A stretch of DNA of 64,000 nt from a bacterium (GTDB lineage: Bacteria > Bacillota > Clostridia > Christensenellales > Aristaeellaceae), in contig SFTH01000002.1 in NCBI GenBank assembly GCA_004563405.1, positions 85,080 to 149,079 of the forward strand, in the 5' to 3' direction. This document shows positions 6,784 through 14,398 of the stretch, in pieces. The notes under the pieces were generated by a model. The model worked only from the letters and a program-made list of their open reading frames with translations, searched no databases and had not been told where the DNA came from. The position numbers and the translations under genes are program-made. Position 1 is the stretch's first letter; the number at the start of each line of letters is the position of its first letter.

Positions 6784-8784
6784 TCAATTGACGGCTGCCT
6801 CGCGGAACTTCTTCAGATACGCCGCTTCAGCCAGACGGATCACGGACTGCGCCTCGTCGCTCTCCGGGTGGGCGAGCAGGCTGCGCGCCTCGTCGTGCAC
6901 GGTCTTGAGCAGCTGTGCGTCTCCCGCCAGCGTGCCCACGCCGCAGACGATGTTGCCCGACTGCCGGGTGCCGAACAGGTCGCCCGGGCCCCGCAGCTCC
7001 ATGTCCCGCTGGGCGATTTTGAAGCCGTCCGTGGTAGAGGCCAGAAAGCGCAGGCGCTCGTTGGGCTCGGCCATCAGAAAGCACCAGGCCTCGTCCGTGC
7101 CCCGGCCCACCCGGCCCCGGAGCTGGTGTAGCTGCGCGAGACCGAACCGCTCCGCGTTCTCGATCACCATCACGCTCGCGTTGGGCACGTTCACGCCCAC
7201 CTCGATCACCGTGGTGGAGACCAGCACATCCGCCTCGCCCCGGTGAAACTTCTCCAGCACCGCGTCCTTGTCCGCCGCCTTCATGCGGCCGTGTACCAGC
7301 TCAATGCGCAGATCGCTCAGATCCCGATTCCTCAGGTTTTCGTACACCTGCTCCGCCGGCAGCGCGTCCACCGCCTCGGATTCCTCCACTAGCGGACAGA
7401 CCACATAGATCTGTCTGCCCTTCTTCACCTCGCTGCGCAGGAAGCCGTACATATCCCTGCGCTTGTCCTCCGGCACGATGCGCGTGCGCACGCCCTTGCG
7501 CCCGGGGGGAAGCTCGTCGATGATGGAGATGTCCAGATCGCCGTAGAGGATCAGCGAAAGCGTGCGGGGAATCGGCGTGGCGGACATCACCAACACGTTG
7601 GGCGCGTCCCCCTTCTGCCCCAGCCGCGTCCGCTGGCTCACGCCGAAGCGGTGCTGCTCGTCGGTGACGGCCAGTCCGAGCCTGTGGTACTCCACGCCCT
7701 CGGTGATCAGCGCATGGGTGCCAATCACCACGTCCCACTCCCCCGAGGCGATGGCCTCGTGCGCCAGCCGGTGCTGCTTCGGCGTGAGGCTTCCGGTAAG
7801 CAGGCCCACCCGCATGCCCAGCGGCTCCAGCAGGGCCTTCGCCCCGGCGTAATGCTGGCGCGCCAGCACCTCCGTGGGCGCCATCAGCGCGGCCTGATAG
7901 CCGCTCGCGTGCGCCAGATAGATCGCGCCGAAGGCCACGGCCGTCTTGCCGCTGCCCACGTCTCCCTGCACCATGCGCGCCATGGCCTCGCCGCCACGCA
8001 GATCCCGCGCCACCTCCTGAAGCACGCGCCTCTGGGCGCCGGTGGGCGAAAAGGGCATGCCCGCCCAGAATTTCTCCGGCGCATCGTCCGCAAATTCCAT
8101 CCGCACGCCCGGCTCCCCCCGACCCCTGCGCAGCGAAATCGCCACCTGGTAAAGCAGCAGCTCCTCGAAGGCGATGCGCCGCCGGGCGGTCTCCAGCGCC
8201 TCGCGGCTGGCGGGAAAGTGGGCGTTTCGCATGGCGAAGTTGCGCTCGCACAGGCCGTGCCTGCGGCGCAGATCCTCCGGAAGCTCGTCCGGCCACTGGC
8301 CCTCGCAGATCTTCAGCGCCGCTTCCACGCATCCCCGCATGGCCTTCGCGGGCACGCCCGGGATGCTCCGGTACACGGGCAGCAGGCCCTCCTCCTGTTC
8401 GATGGTCGGACTGCTGATCTGAATGGTGCCGCCCCGGGCCTCGCAGCGTCCGCAGAGCATCATCTCCCGCCCCCGGGTCAGCTGCTCCTTCAGCCACGGC
8501 TGGTTGTACCACACCACCGGCAGCGTCTGCGTGTCATCGGTAACGTACACCTTCGTAATCACAAGCTTGCGCGCGCGGCGCTGGGAGGGCTCGCCCGCCA
8601 CGCGAACCTTCACGGAGACCGTCTCCCCCGGCTTGATCTCGCTCAGCGGCGTGAACGCGCTCAGATCCCGGTAGTCCTTCGGCAAAAACATCACCAGATC
8701 CCGCACGCTGTCTATGCCCGCCTCGTGAAAGGCCTTCAGCCGCGCCGGGCCGATGCCCCGGATGCCGCTCAGGGAAACATCCAT
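6784..8784 (-). CDS. recG: ATP-dependent DNA helicase RecG
   Basis: A 666-residue branch-migrating helicase that remodels stalled replication forks and Holliday junctions; family length is about 680. An N-terminal wedge/OB region (roughly 1-230) precedes the helicase core with Walker A GDVGSGKTA, the RecG-type Walker B DEQH in VTDEQHRFGV, motif III MSATPIPRTL and the C-terminal QLRGRVGRG and GPGDLFGTRQSG motifs. ATG at 8784 follows a GGAGGG site. The gene is downstream of fakA on the same strand, but a strong terminator separates them, so recG needs its own promoter; I did not find a clear one in the roughly 40 bases available. Confidence 0.96.
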   Translation of the reverse strand: MDVSLSGIRGIGPARLKAFHEAGIDSVRDLVMFLPKDYRDLSAFTPLSEIKPGETVSVKVRVAGEPSQRRARKLVITKVYVTDDTQTLPVVWYNQPWLKEQLTRGREMMLCGRCEARGGTIQISSPTIEQEEGLLPVYRSIPGVPAKAMRGCVEAALKICEGQWPDELPEDLRRRHGLCERNFAMRNAHFPASREALETARRRIAFEELLLYQVAISLRRGRGEPGVRMEFADDAPEKFWAGMPFSPTGAQRRVLQEVARDLRGGEAMARMVQGDVGSGKTAVAFGAIYLAHASGYQAALMAPTEVLARQHYAGAKALLEPLGMRVGLLTGSLTPKQHRLAHEAIASGEWDVVIGTHALITEGVEYHRLGLAVTDEQHRFGVSQRTRLGQKGDAPNVLVMSATPIPRTLSLILYGDLDISIIDELPPGRKGVRTRIVPEDKRRDMYGFLRSEVKKGRQIYVVCPLVEESEAVDALPAEQVYENLRNRDLSDLRIELVHGRMKAADKDAVLEKFHRGEADVLVSTTVIEVGVNVPNASVMVIENAERFGLAQLHQLRGRVGRGTDEAWCFLMAEPNERLRFLASTTDGFKIAQRDMELRGPGDLFGTRQSGNIVCGVGTLAGDAQLLKTVHDEARSLLAHPESDEAQSVIRLAEAAYLKKFREAAVN

Positions 8785-8823
8785 GCAGCGCCCTCCTCTC
8801 GCCCTTTTCCTGCAAATCCATAG

Positions 8824-8851
8824 AAAAAATCCGGCGCGCGGAACGCCGGAT
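8824..8851 (-). terminator. intrinsic terminator of the yloU-fakA operon
   Basis: On the minus strand ATCCGGCG / CGCCGGAT arms (8844-8851 and 8829-8836) are followed by a run of T (A run 8824-8829 on the plus strand), directly after the fakA stop. Confidence 0.85.
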
Positions 8852-8869
8852 TCGTCTTCAACTCCAGTT

Positions 8870-10522
8870 TCACTCCACCGCGATCAGGTAGTAGTAGAGG
8901 GGCTGGCCGCCGCTCTGCAGTTCCACATCGCAGTCGGGATACTGCTCCGCCAATTCGTCGCAGAGCTTCTGCGCATCCGCCTCGGTAACGTCGCTTCCGT
9001 AGTAGACGGTGATCAGCGTCGCGTCCTCGTTGACCATCTTTTCGGTCACGTCCAGGCCTACCTGGTGGATGTCTGCGCCCAGGACGCTGAGCTTGTTGTC
9101 GATCATGCCCATGATGTCGCCCTGGTGAATCTCCCGGTCGTCGTAGGTGGTGTCGCGCACGGCGTAGGTGATGGACGCGGTGTGCACGTTCTCCGCGGCT
9201 TCGGTCATGGCGGCGGTGTTCTCCTCCACGCTCATCTCCTGGGAGAAAGCCAGCATTGCGGAGATGCCCATGGGCACGGATTTCGTGGGCAGCACGATCA
9301 CGTTCTTCTCCGTCAGCTCCGAGGCCTGCTGGGCCGCGAGGATGATGTTGGTGTTGTTGGGCAGGATGAACACGTTCCGGGCGTGAGTGGCCTCCACGGC
9401 CTGCGCCAGATCCTCAATGCTGGGGTTCATGGTCTGTCCGCCGTCCACGATCTGATCCACCATCAGCTCACGGAAGATGCGGGAGAGTCCGTCGCCCAGG
9501 GCCACGGCCACCACGCCGTACTCCTTGGCGCGGGCGGCCTCCGCCTCGGCGCGGGCGGCCTCGCGCTCGCGGGCCTCCTCGAACATGTTGTCGATCTTGA
9601 TGGCGTCCAGCTCGCCCAGCTCCAGCGCGTACTGAATCGCCTTGCCGGGATCGTTGGTGTGCACATGCACCTTCACCACGGAGAGGTCGGAGATGACCAG
9701 CACGCAGTCGCCAATCTTCTCCAGGCGCTTGCGCAGGCGCACCACCTCGCTGTCCTTCATGTCCGGATGGGGATGGGAGACGATGAACTCCGTGCAGTAG
9801 CCGAATGTAATCTCATCCAGGCTCATGGCCTCGTGCTCGTCCACGAATTCGCCGGGCATGGCCTGGGCGGCCTCCCCGCCGGCCTCGCAGCCCGCCTCCA
9901 CACTCTCGCCGGTGAGCGCCGCATACATGCCGCGGAAGATGACCATCAGGCCCATTCCGCCGCTGTCCACCACGCCGGCCTGCTTGAGCACGGGCAGCAT
10001 CTCGGGGGTCTTTTTGAGAATCGCGTCGCCCGAATTGAGCAGCAGGCGGAAAAGATCCTCCAGATTTTCACACTTCGGTCCGGACTTCTCCAGATCCTCC
10101 GCGATCACGCGGATGACGGTGAGTATGGTGCCCTCCTTGGGCTTCATCACGGCCTTGTAGGCCGTATTCGCGCCCTGGCGCACCGCCTGAATCAGCAGCG
10201 GGCCGTCAATCTCCTCGTGTCCGGCCAGTCCCCGGGCGAAGCCGCGCAGAATCTGGCTGAGAATCACGCCGGAATTGCCCCGGGCGCCGCGAAGCGCGCC
10301 GCGGGCCACCGCGTCCGAAACGTCCGCTGCGGAGGTGTAGCGCTTGGCGTTCATCTCCTTGATGGCCGCCGTGATGGTCTGGGACATGTTCGAACCCGTG
10401 TCGCCATCGGGCACCGGAAATACATTCAGGGCGTCGACGCTCTCTCGATTCTGCACCAGCAGGGCAGCGCCTGAGGACAGCATCTCCTTGAGCATCATGC
10501 CGTCTATCTTCGTTATAGCCAT
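8870..10522 (-). CDS. fakA: Fatty acid kinase catalytic subunit FakA/YloV (DAK phosphatase-domain family)
   Basis: A 550-residue protein with an N-terminal DhaL-type ATP-binding domain (motif PVPDGDTGSNM near residue 35 and RGARGNSGVILSQ near 80), a middle linker and a C-terminal domain with VLPNNTN and TKSVPMGISAM. FakA phosphorylates fatty acids held by a FakB (DegV) partner, feeding phospholipid synthesis. ATG at 10522 is preferred because GGAGG lies five bases before it; the TTG at 10534 falls within that site region. It follows yloU by about 26 bases, the standard Bacillota arrangement. No FakB gene is in the window. A terminator follows immediately. Confidence 0.93.
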   Translation of the reverse strand: MAITKIDGMMLKEMLSSGAALLVQNRESVDALNVFPVPDGDTGSNMSQTITAAIKEMNAKRYTSAADVSDAVARGALRGARGNSGVILSQILRGFARGLAGHEEIDGPLLIQAVRQGANTAYKAVMKPKEGTILTVIRVIAEDLEKSGPKCENLEDLFRLLLNSGDAILKKTPEMLPVLKQAGVVDSGGMGLMVIFRGMYAALTGESVEAGCEAGGEAAQAMPGEFVDEHEAMSLDEITFGYCTEFIVSHPHPDMKDSEVVRLRKRLEKIGDCVLVISDLSVVKVHVHTNDPGKAIQYALELGELDAIKIDNMFEEAREREAARAEAEAARAKEYGVVAVALGDGLSRIFRELMVDQIVDGGQTMNPSIEDLAQAVEATHARNVFILPNNTNIILAAQQASELTEKNVIVLPTKSVPMGISAMLAFSQEMSVEENTAAMTEAAENVHTASITYAVRDTTYDDREIHQGDIMGMIDNKLSVLGADIHQVGLDVTEKMVNEDATLITVYYGSDVTEADAQKLCDELAEQYPDCDVELQSGGQPLYYYLIAVE

Positions 10523-10548
10523 TTTTTCCTCCAACTGTCGCAGCGCGC

Positions 10549-10899
10549 TCAGACGCGGATATCCTCTACGCAGACGTTCACCCGTCCGACCGGGATACCC
10601 GTGAGATGCTCCACCTTGTATTTCACAGTCTCAATGATCGAGGCTGCGACCGCGCTGATTGAAATGCCGTATTCCACAATGATGAACAGGTCGATGTCCA
10701 CCTTGTCGCCGGAGGCGCGCACCTTCACGCCGCGGCCGAGATTTTCCCTGCCCATCAGCTGAACGATACCGTCCGTGGAGCGCTTGGACGCCATGCCGAC
10801 GATGCCGTAGCAATCCAGCGCCGCGTAGCCCGCCACGCGCACGATCACATCGTCGTTGACAGTCACGAGGCCAAGATCGGTTGTAAACTTGCAATCCAT
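10549..10899 (-). CDS. Asp23/Gls24 family protein YloU
   Basis: A 116-residue member of the Asp23 (DUF322) family: GLVTVNDDVIVRVAGYAALDCYGIVGMAS, then GVKVRASGDKVDID and a final IPVGRVNVCVEDIRV. Family members are cytoplasmic, often membrane-associated, abundant and linked to envelope homeostasis; the precise biochemical role is unsettled. ATG at 10899 follows a GGAGG site. It is the first gene of the yloU-fakA operon, transcribed divergently from rpmB, the conserved order in Bacillota. Confidence 0.92.
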   Translation of the reverse strand: MDCKFTTDLGLVTVNDDVIVRVAGYAALDCYGIVGMASKRSTDGIVQLMGRENLGRGVKVRASGDKVDIDLFIIVEYGISISAVAASIIETVKYKVEHLTGIPVGRVNVCVEDIRV

Positions 10900-10984
10900 G
10901 TCAAAACCTCCGTTCAGGTATTGAGCCTGCGCGCCGGCAGATCCCGCGCGCACATTGCAGCGGATGATAATTCCACTCGCTATC

Positions 10985-11013
10985 AGTATAACTGCTTTTG
11001 TCCGATTATGCAA
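10985..11013 (-). promoter_or_regulatory. promoter of yloU-fakA
   Basis: Minus-strand TTGCAT (11008-11013), 17-base spacer and TATACT (10985-10990). The transcript would carry a leader of about 80 bases before yloU; no structured motif is recognised in it. Confidence 0.7.
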
Positions 11014-11118
11014 GCGTTATATGAAAAATCCTGAAACGAAGCGGCGCGATTTTTCCGTTAAACCCGCCCCGTCCCGGAAAAAAAAGTGCGAATTTCAGAA
11101 CTTTTACACGCGACCCAC

Positions 11119-11147
11119 TTGCGTTTTGGGCCAAGCGATGCTATAAT
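11119..11147 (+). promoter_or_regulatory. promoter of rpmB
   Basis: TTGCGT (11119-11124), 17-base spacer and perfect TATAAT (11142-11147), about 45 bases before the rpmB start. Confidence 0.75.
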
Positions 11148-11193
11148 CTAAATGTTTTGATGTGACATACCCTTGAAGGAGGTGTGATAGAGT

Positions 11194-11385
11194 ATGAGAA
11201 AGTTTTGTGAGGTTTGCGGCAAGGGCGTCGTTTATGGAAACAACGTGAGCCACTCCAACCGCAAGACGCGCCGCACCTGGGCTCCGAACACGCAGAAGGT
11301 CAAAGTTCTCGTTAACGGTGTTCCCAAGAGCATGTCCGTTTGCACGCGTTGCCTGCGCAGCAACAAGGTCGAACGCGCTCTGTAA
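11194..11385 (+). CDS. rpmB: 50S ribosomal protein L28
   Basis: A 63-residue L28, a component of the large ribosomal subunit. It is the zinc-binding (C+) form: CEVCGKG near the N-terminus and CTRCLRS near the C-terminus provide two CxxC pairs. The conserved NNVSHSNRKTRRTWAPN segment is present. ATG at 11194 follows AAGGAGGTG. It is monocistronic, between its own promoter and an intrinsic terminator, and divergent from yloU-fakA. Confidence 0.97.
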   Translation: MRKFCEVCGKGVVYGNNVSHSNRKTRRTWAPNTQKVKVLVNGVPKSMSVCTRCLRSNKVERAL

Positions 11386-11399
11386 GGTTCAAAATCAAA

Positions 11400-11441
11400 C
11401 GGGTGGGCTTGTCGAAAGTGGCATGCCCGCCCGCTTTTTTT
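11400..11441 (+). terminator. intrinsic terminator of rpmB
   Basis: Stem CGGGTGGGC (11400-11408) / GCCCGCCCG (11425-11433) with one T-G pair, followed by seven T residues (11435-11441). Confidence 0.85.
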
Positions 11442-11463
11442 ATCCCACCGCGCGCCCGGACGC

Positions 11464-11640
11464 TCAATTGAACCGCCATATGAGAAAACCGATGCTGATC
11501 AACAGCACGGCCAGCACCGAGGTCCACACCCAGTAGGGCACGAACAAAAGCAGCACCAGTATGCCCACCGCCATCAGAATCACGCCCGCGATTTTTCCCT
11601 TCGTGTCGCCGCCCCCTCCGCCTCCGCAAAACCTGCGCAT
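11464..11640 (-). CDS. Small glycine-rich two-helix membrane protein
   Basis: A 58-residue protein starting MRRFCGG with a run of six glycines, then DTKGK and two hydrophobic helices (about 16-35, IAGVILMAVGILVLLLFVPY, and 36-55). ATG at 11640 is chosen because a GGGAGG site lies about seven bases before it; an upstream in-frame start at 11685 lacks one. No family is recognised. It is convergent with rpmB and divergent from zapA. The ribosome binding site, hydrophobic pattern and correct length support a real gene, but no function can be given. Confidence 0.6.
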   Translation of the reverse strand: MRRFCGGGGGGDTKGKIAGVILMAVGILVLLLFVPYWVWTSVLAVLLISIGFLIWRFN

Positions 11641-11744
11641 GCCATCGCCTCCCGTCATTGCGCGGCCCATGCCGTACACTTTCAAGGATATGCTTCTTCC
11701 GCACCCGGCGTTCCGCAGGGGCGCAATTTCTTCCGGGGCGCTTG

Positions 11745-11773
11745 TTGGAACGGTCGAGATGTGGTATTATAAG
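11745..11773 (+). promoter_or_regulatory. promoter of the zapA-U32-mutS2 operon
   Basis: TTGGAA (11745-11750), 17-base spacer and TATAAG (11768-11773), about 30 bases upstream of zapA. Confidence 0.6.
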
Positions 11774-11802
11774 AATGGTAAATTGTATGCGAGGATAAGA
11801 CT

Positions 11803-12084
11803 ATGCAGAAGATCAAAACCACCGTGCGCATCGCCGGAAGGGATTACGCCATTTCAAGCTATGACTCCGAGGCCTACGTTCAGAGCGTGGCGGCCTGGGT
11901 GGACCGCCGCATGCGCGAGCTGAACCAGGCCACGCGCCTGCCCGGCGGCCAGCTGGCCGTGCTGGCCGCGGTGAACGCCGCCGACGACATGATGAAATCC
12001 CGCGAGGAAAACCGCAGGCTCAAGCGGGAGCTGGAGGCGGCGCGCGCCGAAATCGAGCGCCTGAAGCGCAATGAAAAGGCCTGA
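11803..12084 (+). CDS. zapA: Cell division protein ZapA
   Basis: A 93-residue ZapA-family protein, which binds FtsZ and promotes Z-ring bundling at the division site. The N-terminal MQKIKTTVRIAGRDYAISS matches the family's beta-strand region, followed by VAAWVDRRMREL and the ALNAADD-like LAAVNAADDMM segment, ending in a charged coiled coil (SREENRRLKRELEAARAEIE). In Bacillota zapA commonly precedes mutS2, as here with a U32 gene between. The 3' end overlaps the U32 start by 14 bases, indicating co-transcription and coupling. Confidence 0.88.
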   Translation: MQKIKTTVRIAGRDYAISSYDSEAYVQSVAAWVDRRMRELNQATRLPGGQLAVLAAVNAADDMMKSREENRRLKRELEAARAEIERLKRNEKA

Positions 12085-14398
12085 GCTCCTCGCCCCCGCG
12101 GGCAGCGGCCCGGCGATGGTCGCGGCGGTGCAGTGCGGCGCAGACGCGGTCTATCTGGGCGCGGGCGACTTCAACGCCCGCCGCAGCGCCGACAACTTCG
12201 GCGGCGAGCTGGAGGGCGCGGCGCTCTACTGCCAGGCCCGGGGCGCGAAGGTCTATGTAACGCTGAACACCATGGTGCGCCAGGACGAGCTCGCCCGGCT
12301 GGAGTCCACGGTGGAAGAGATCTGCCGCGCGGGCGTGGACGGCGTGATCGTGCAGGACTTCGGCGTGGCCCGGGCCCTTCGCCGGATGGCCCCCTCCCTT
12401 CCCCTGCACGCCAGCACGCAGATGGCCGTGCACAATCCCCAGGGCGTGGAATTCCTGGTGAAGAACGGCTTTTCCCGGGTGGTGCTCGCCCGGGAGATGA
12501 CCTATGAAGAGATCGCGCGCTGCGCGGGCCTCGGCGCGGAGCTGGAGGTGTTCGTCCACGGCGCGCTGTGCGTGTCCTGCTCCGGGCAGTGCCTGATGTC
12601 CTCGATGATCGGCGGGCGCAGCGGAAACCGCGGCATGTGCGCCCAGCCCTGCCGGATGAAGTACAGAATGGACGGCCGAGAGGGCTATCTGCTCTCCACG
12701 AAGGATCTGTGCAGCCTGGACGGCCTGCGGTCGCTGATCGAAGCCGGCGCGGACAGTCTCAAGATCGAGGGCCGGCTCAAGCGCCCCGAATACGTCGCGC
12801 AGACCACCGCCGTCTATCGCGGCGCCGTGGACGCCATCCTGAGCAACACCCCCTTCGACGCGACGCGCGCCCGGTTGGAGCTTCAGCAGATGTTCAATCG
12901 CGGCGGCTTCACCCGCGGCTACGGCTTCGGCGTGGACGACTGCGAGCTGATGTACGCCGAACGCCCAAACCATCTGGGCGTGGAGATCGGTCAGTGCCGC
13001 AAAAACGGCGAGGTGGAGCTTCAGGCGGATGTGGACGGCCGGGACGCCCTCGTGCTGCGCCGCCCGGGCCAGGAGGATCTTCCCGTGCATCCGGGCGCGC
13101 TGCGCCCGGGCCGCGCGCCCCTGAGCGAGGCCCGGAGGGGCGACCGCCTGGTGCGCCTGGTCTCCCAGGCCCAGCTGCGCGCCGCCCAGGAATCCTTCTG
13201 CGGGGAGAGCAAGAAATTCCCCGTGGACATGACGCTTCGGCTGCGGGTGGGCGAAGCCGCGCGCCTCACCCTCTCCGACGGTGTGCACCGGGTGGAGTGC
13301 ACAGGGGAAGTCGTGCAGGCCGCCCGGTCCCGCCCCGCCGACCCGGCGCGCATCCGCGCCCAGATGGAGAAGCTGGGCGACACGCCCTTCGCGCTGAGCG
13401 GCTGGAGCGCCGAAGTCGACGAAGACGCCTACCTGCCCGTATCCGCGCTCAACGCGCTGCGCCGCCGCGGCGCGGAGGCACTGATCGAAGCGCGCGGCGG
13501 CGCGCCCTACGCCTGTTCGCCGCTGGATGTGCCCCGGGCGCAGGCCGCGCCCCGGGAGGAGACGGAGCTGAGCGCCCAGAGCGGCGATCCCGAAGTCCTG
13601 ATTCGGGCGCTGGCGGCGGGCGCGGACAGCGTCGCCTTCGCGCCGGAGGATCTCCGTGCGGAGGCCCTGCGCGCCGCCGCCGCAGCGCTTCCCCCGCGCT
13701 TTGATCTCTCGCTGCCGCCGGTCATGGGAGAAGACACCCTCGAAACCGTTCACGCCTGGGCGGAGGAGAACGCCGCGCGCATCCGCCGCACCTACCTTTC
13801 AAACGTCGGCCAGTTCGGCCTTTCCTGGCCGGGAGAGCGGGCGGGCGACCTCCACCTGAACGTCGCCAGCACCCTCTCCGCAGATCAACTGGCGGACTGG
13901 GGAATGGCGCTCTACACGCCCTCCATCGAACTTAACCGGGCGCAGATCGCCGCGCTGGGCGGCCGCCGCGCGCTCATCGTCTACGGCGCGCTGCCGCTGA
14001 TGCTCTTGCGCCACTGTCCGCTGCGGGTCGGTCTCGGCCTGCGCGGGGCGCACCGGGACTGCCGCCGCTGCGACGCATGTCCCCCGGAGGCGCGCGCGGG
14101 CGCGAAGGCCTTCGTGGACCGCATGGGCGCGGCCTTTCCCCTGCGGCGCACCGCCACGCCCGAGGGCTGCGTGCTGCGGCTGATGAACTCCGCAAAGCTG
14201 ATGCTGCTGCGCCGCGCGTCCTCCCTGCCGGAGAGCGCCTGCTGGCGGCTTCTGCTGGATGCGGAGGACCCCGTCGAGGACGTCGTGCGCCTGCACCGCG
14301 CCTGTCTGGACGGAAAAGACTTCCGGGCGGACCCCGCGTGGCGGACGCTGGAAGAGATGCAAACCACCACGGGACACTATTTCCGAGGAGCAGAATAA
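12071..14398 (+). CDS. Large U32 family protein with C-terminal extension (RlhA/TrhP-type RNA hydroxylation)
   Basis: A 775-residue protein. The N-terminal 330 residues are a U32 domain: PELLAPAGSGPAMVAAV, HASTQMAVHN, FVHGALCVSCSGQCLMS, the cysteine cluster NRGMCAQPCRMKY and SLKIEGRLKRPEYVA. A long C-terminal region (DUF3656-like, about 380-775) carries further cysteines (CRRCDACPPEA near 680). E. coli RlhA has a U32 plus DUF3656 arrangement and hydroxylates C2501 of 23S rRNA, whereas TrhP proteins act on tRNA; which substrate applies here is undetermined. It overlaps zapA and its stop overlaps the mutS2 start (TAATG), a common clostridial order. Confidence 0.87.
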   Translation: MKRPELLAPAGSGPAMVAAVQCGADAVYLGAGDFNARRSADNFGGELEGAALYCQARGAKVYVTLNTMVRQDELARLESTVEEICRAGVDGVIVQDFGVARALRRMAPSLPLHASTQMAVHNPQGVEFLVKNGFSRVVLAREMTYEEIARCAGLGAELEVFVHGALCVSCSGQCLMSSMIGGRSGNRGMCAQPCRMKYRMDGREGYLLSTKDLCSLDGLRSLIEAGADSLKIEGRLKRPEYVAQTTAVYRGAVDAILSNTPFDATRARLELQQMFNRGGFTRGYGFGVDDCELMYAERPNHLGVEIGQCRKNGEVELQADVDGRDALVLRRPGQEDLPVHPGALRPGRAPLSEARRGDRLVRLVSQAQLRAAQESFCGESKKFPVDMTLRLRVGEAARLTLSDGVHRVECTGEVVQAARSRPADPARIRAQMEKLGDTPFALSGWSAEVDEDAYLPVSALNALRRRGAEALIEARGGAPYACSPLDVPRAQAAPREETELSAQSGDPEVLIRALAAGADSVAFAPEDLRAEALRAAAAALPPRFDLSLPPVMGEDTLETVHAWAEENAARIRRTYLSNVGQFGLSWPGERAGDLHLNVASTLSADQLADWGMALYTPSIELNRAQIAALGGRRALIVYGALPLMLLRHCPLRVGLGLRGAHRDCRRCDACPPEARAGAKAFVDRMGAAFPLRRTATPEGCVLRLMNSAKLMLLRRASSLPESACWRLLLDAEDPVEDVVRLHRACLDGKDFRADPAWRTLEEMQTTTGHYFRGAE

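Noticed and set aside
12020..13753. A 577-codon minus-strand frame
   Set aside because: Antisense to the U32 protein gene with clear family motifs; the translation is repetitive in Ala/His/Gly/Arg and has no ribosome binding site.
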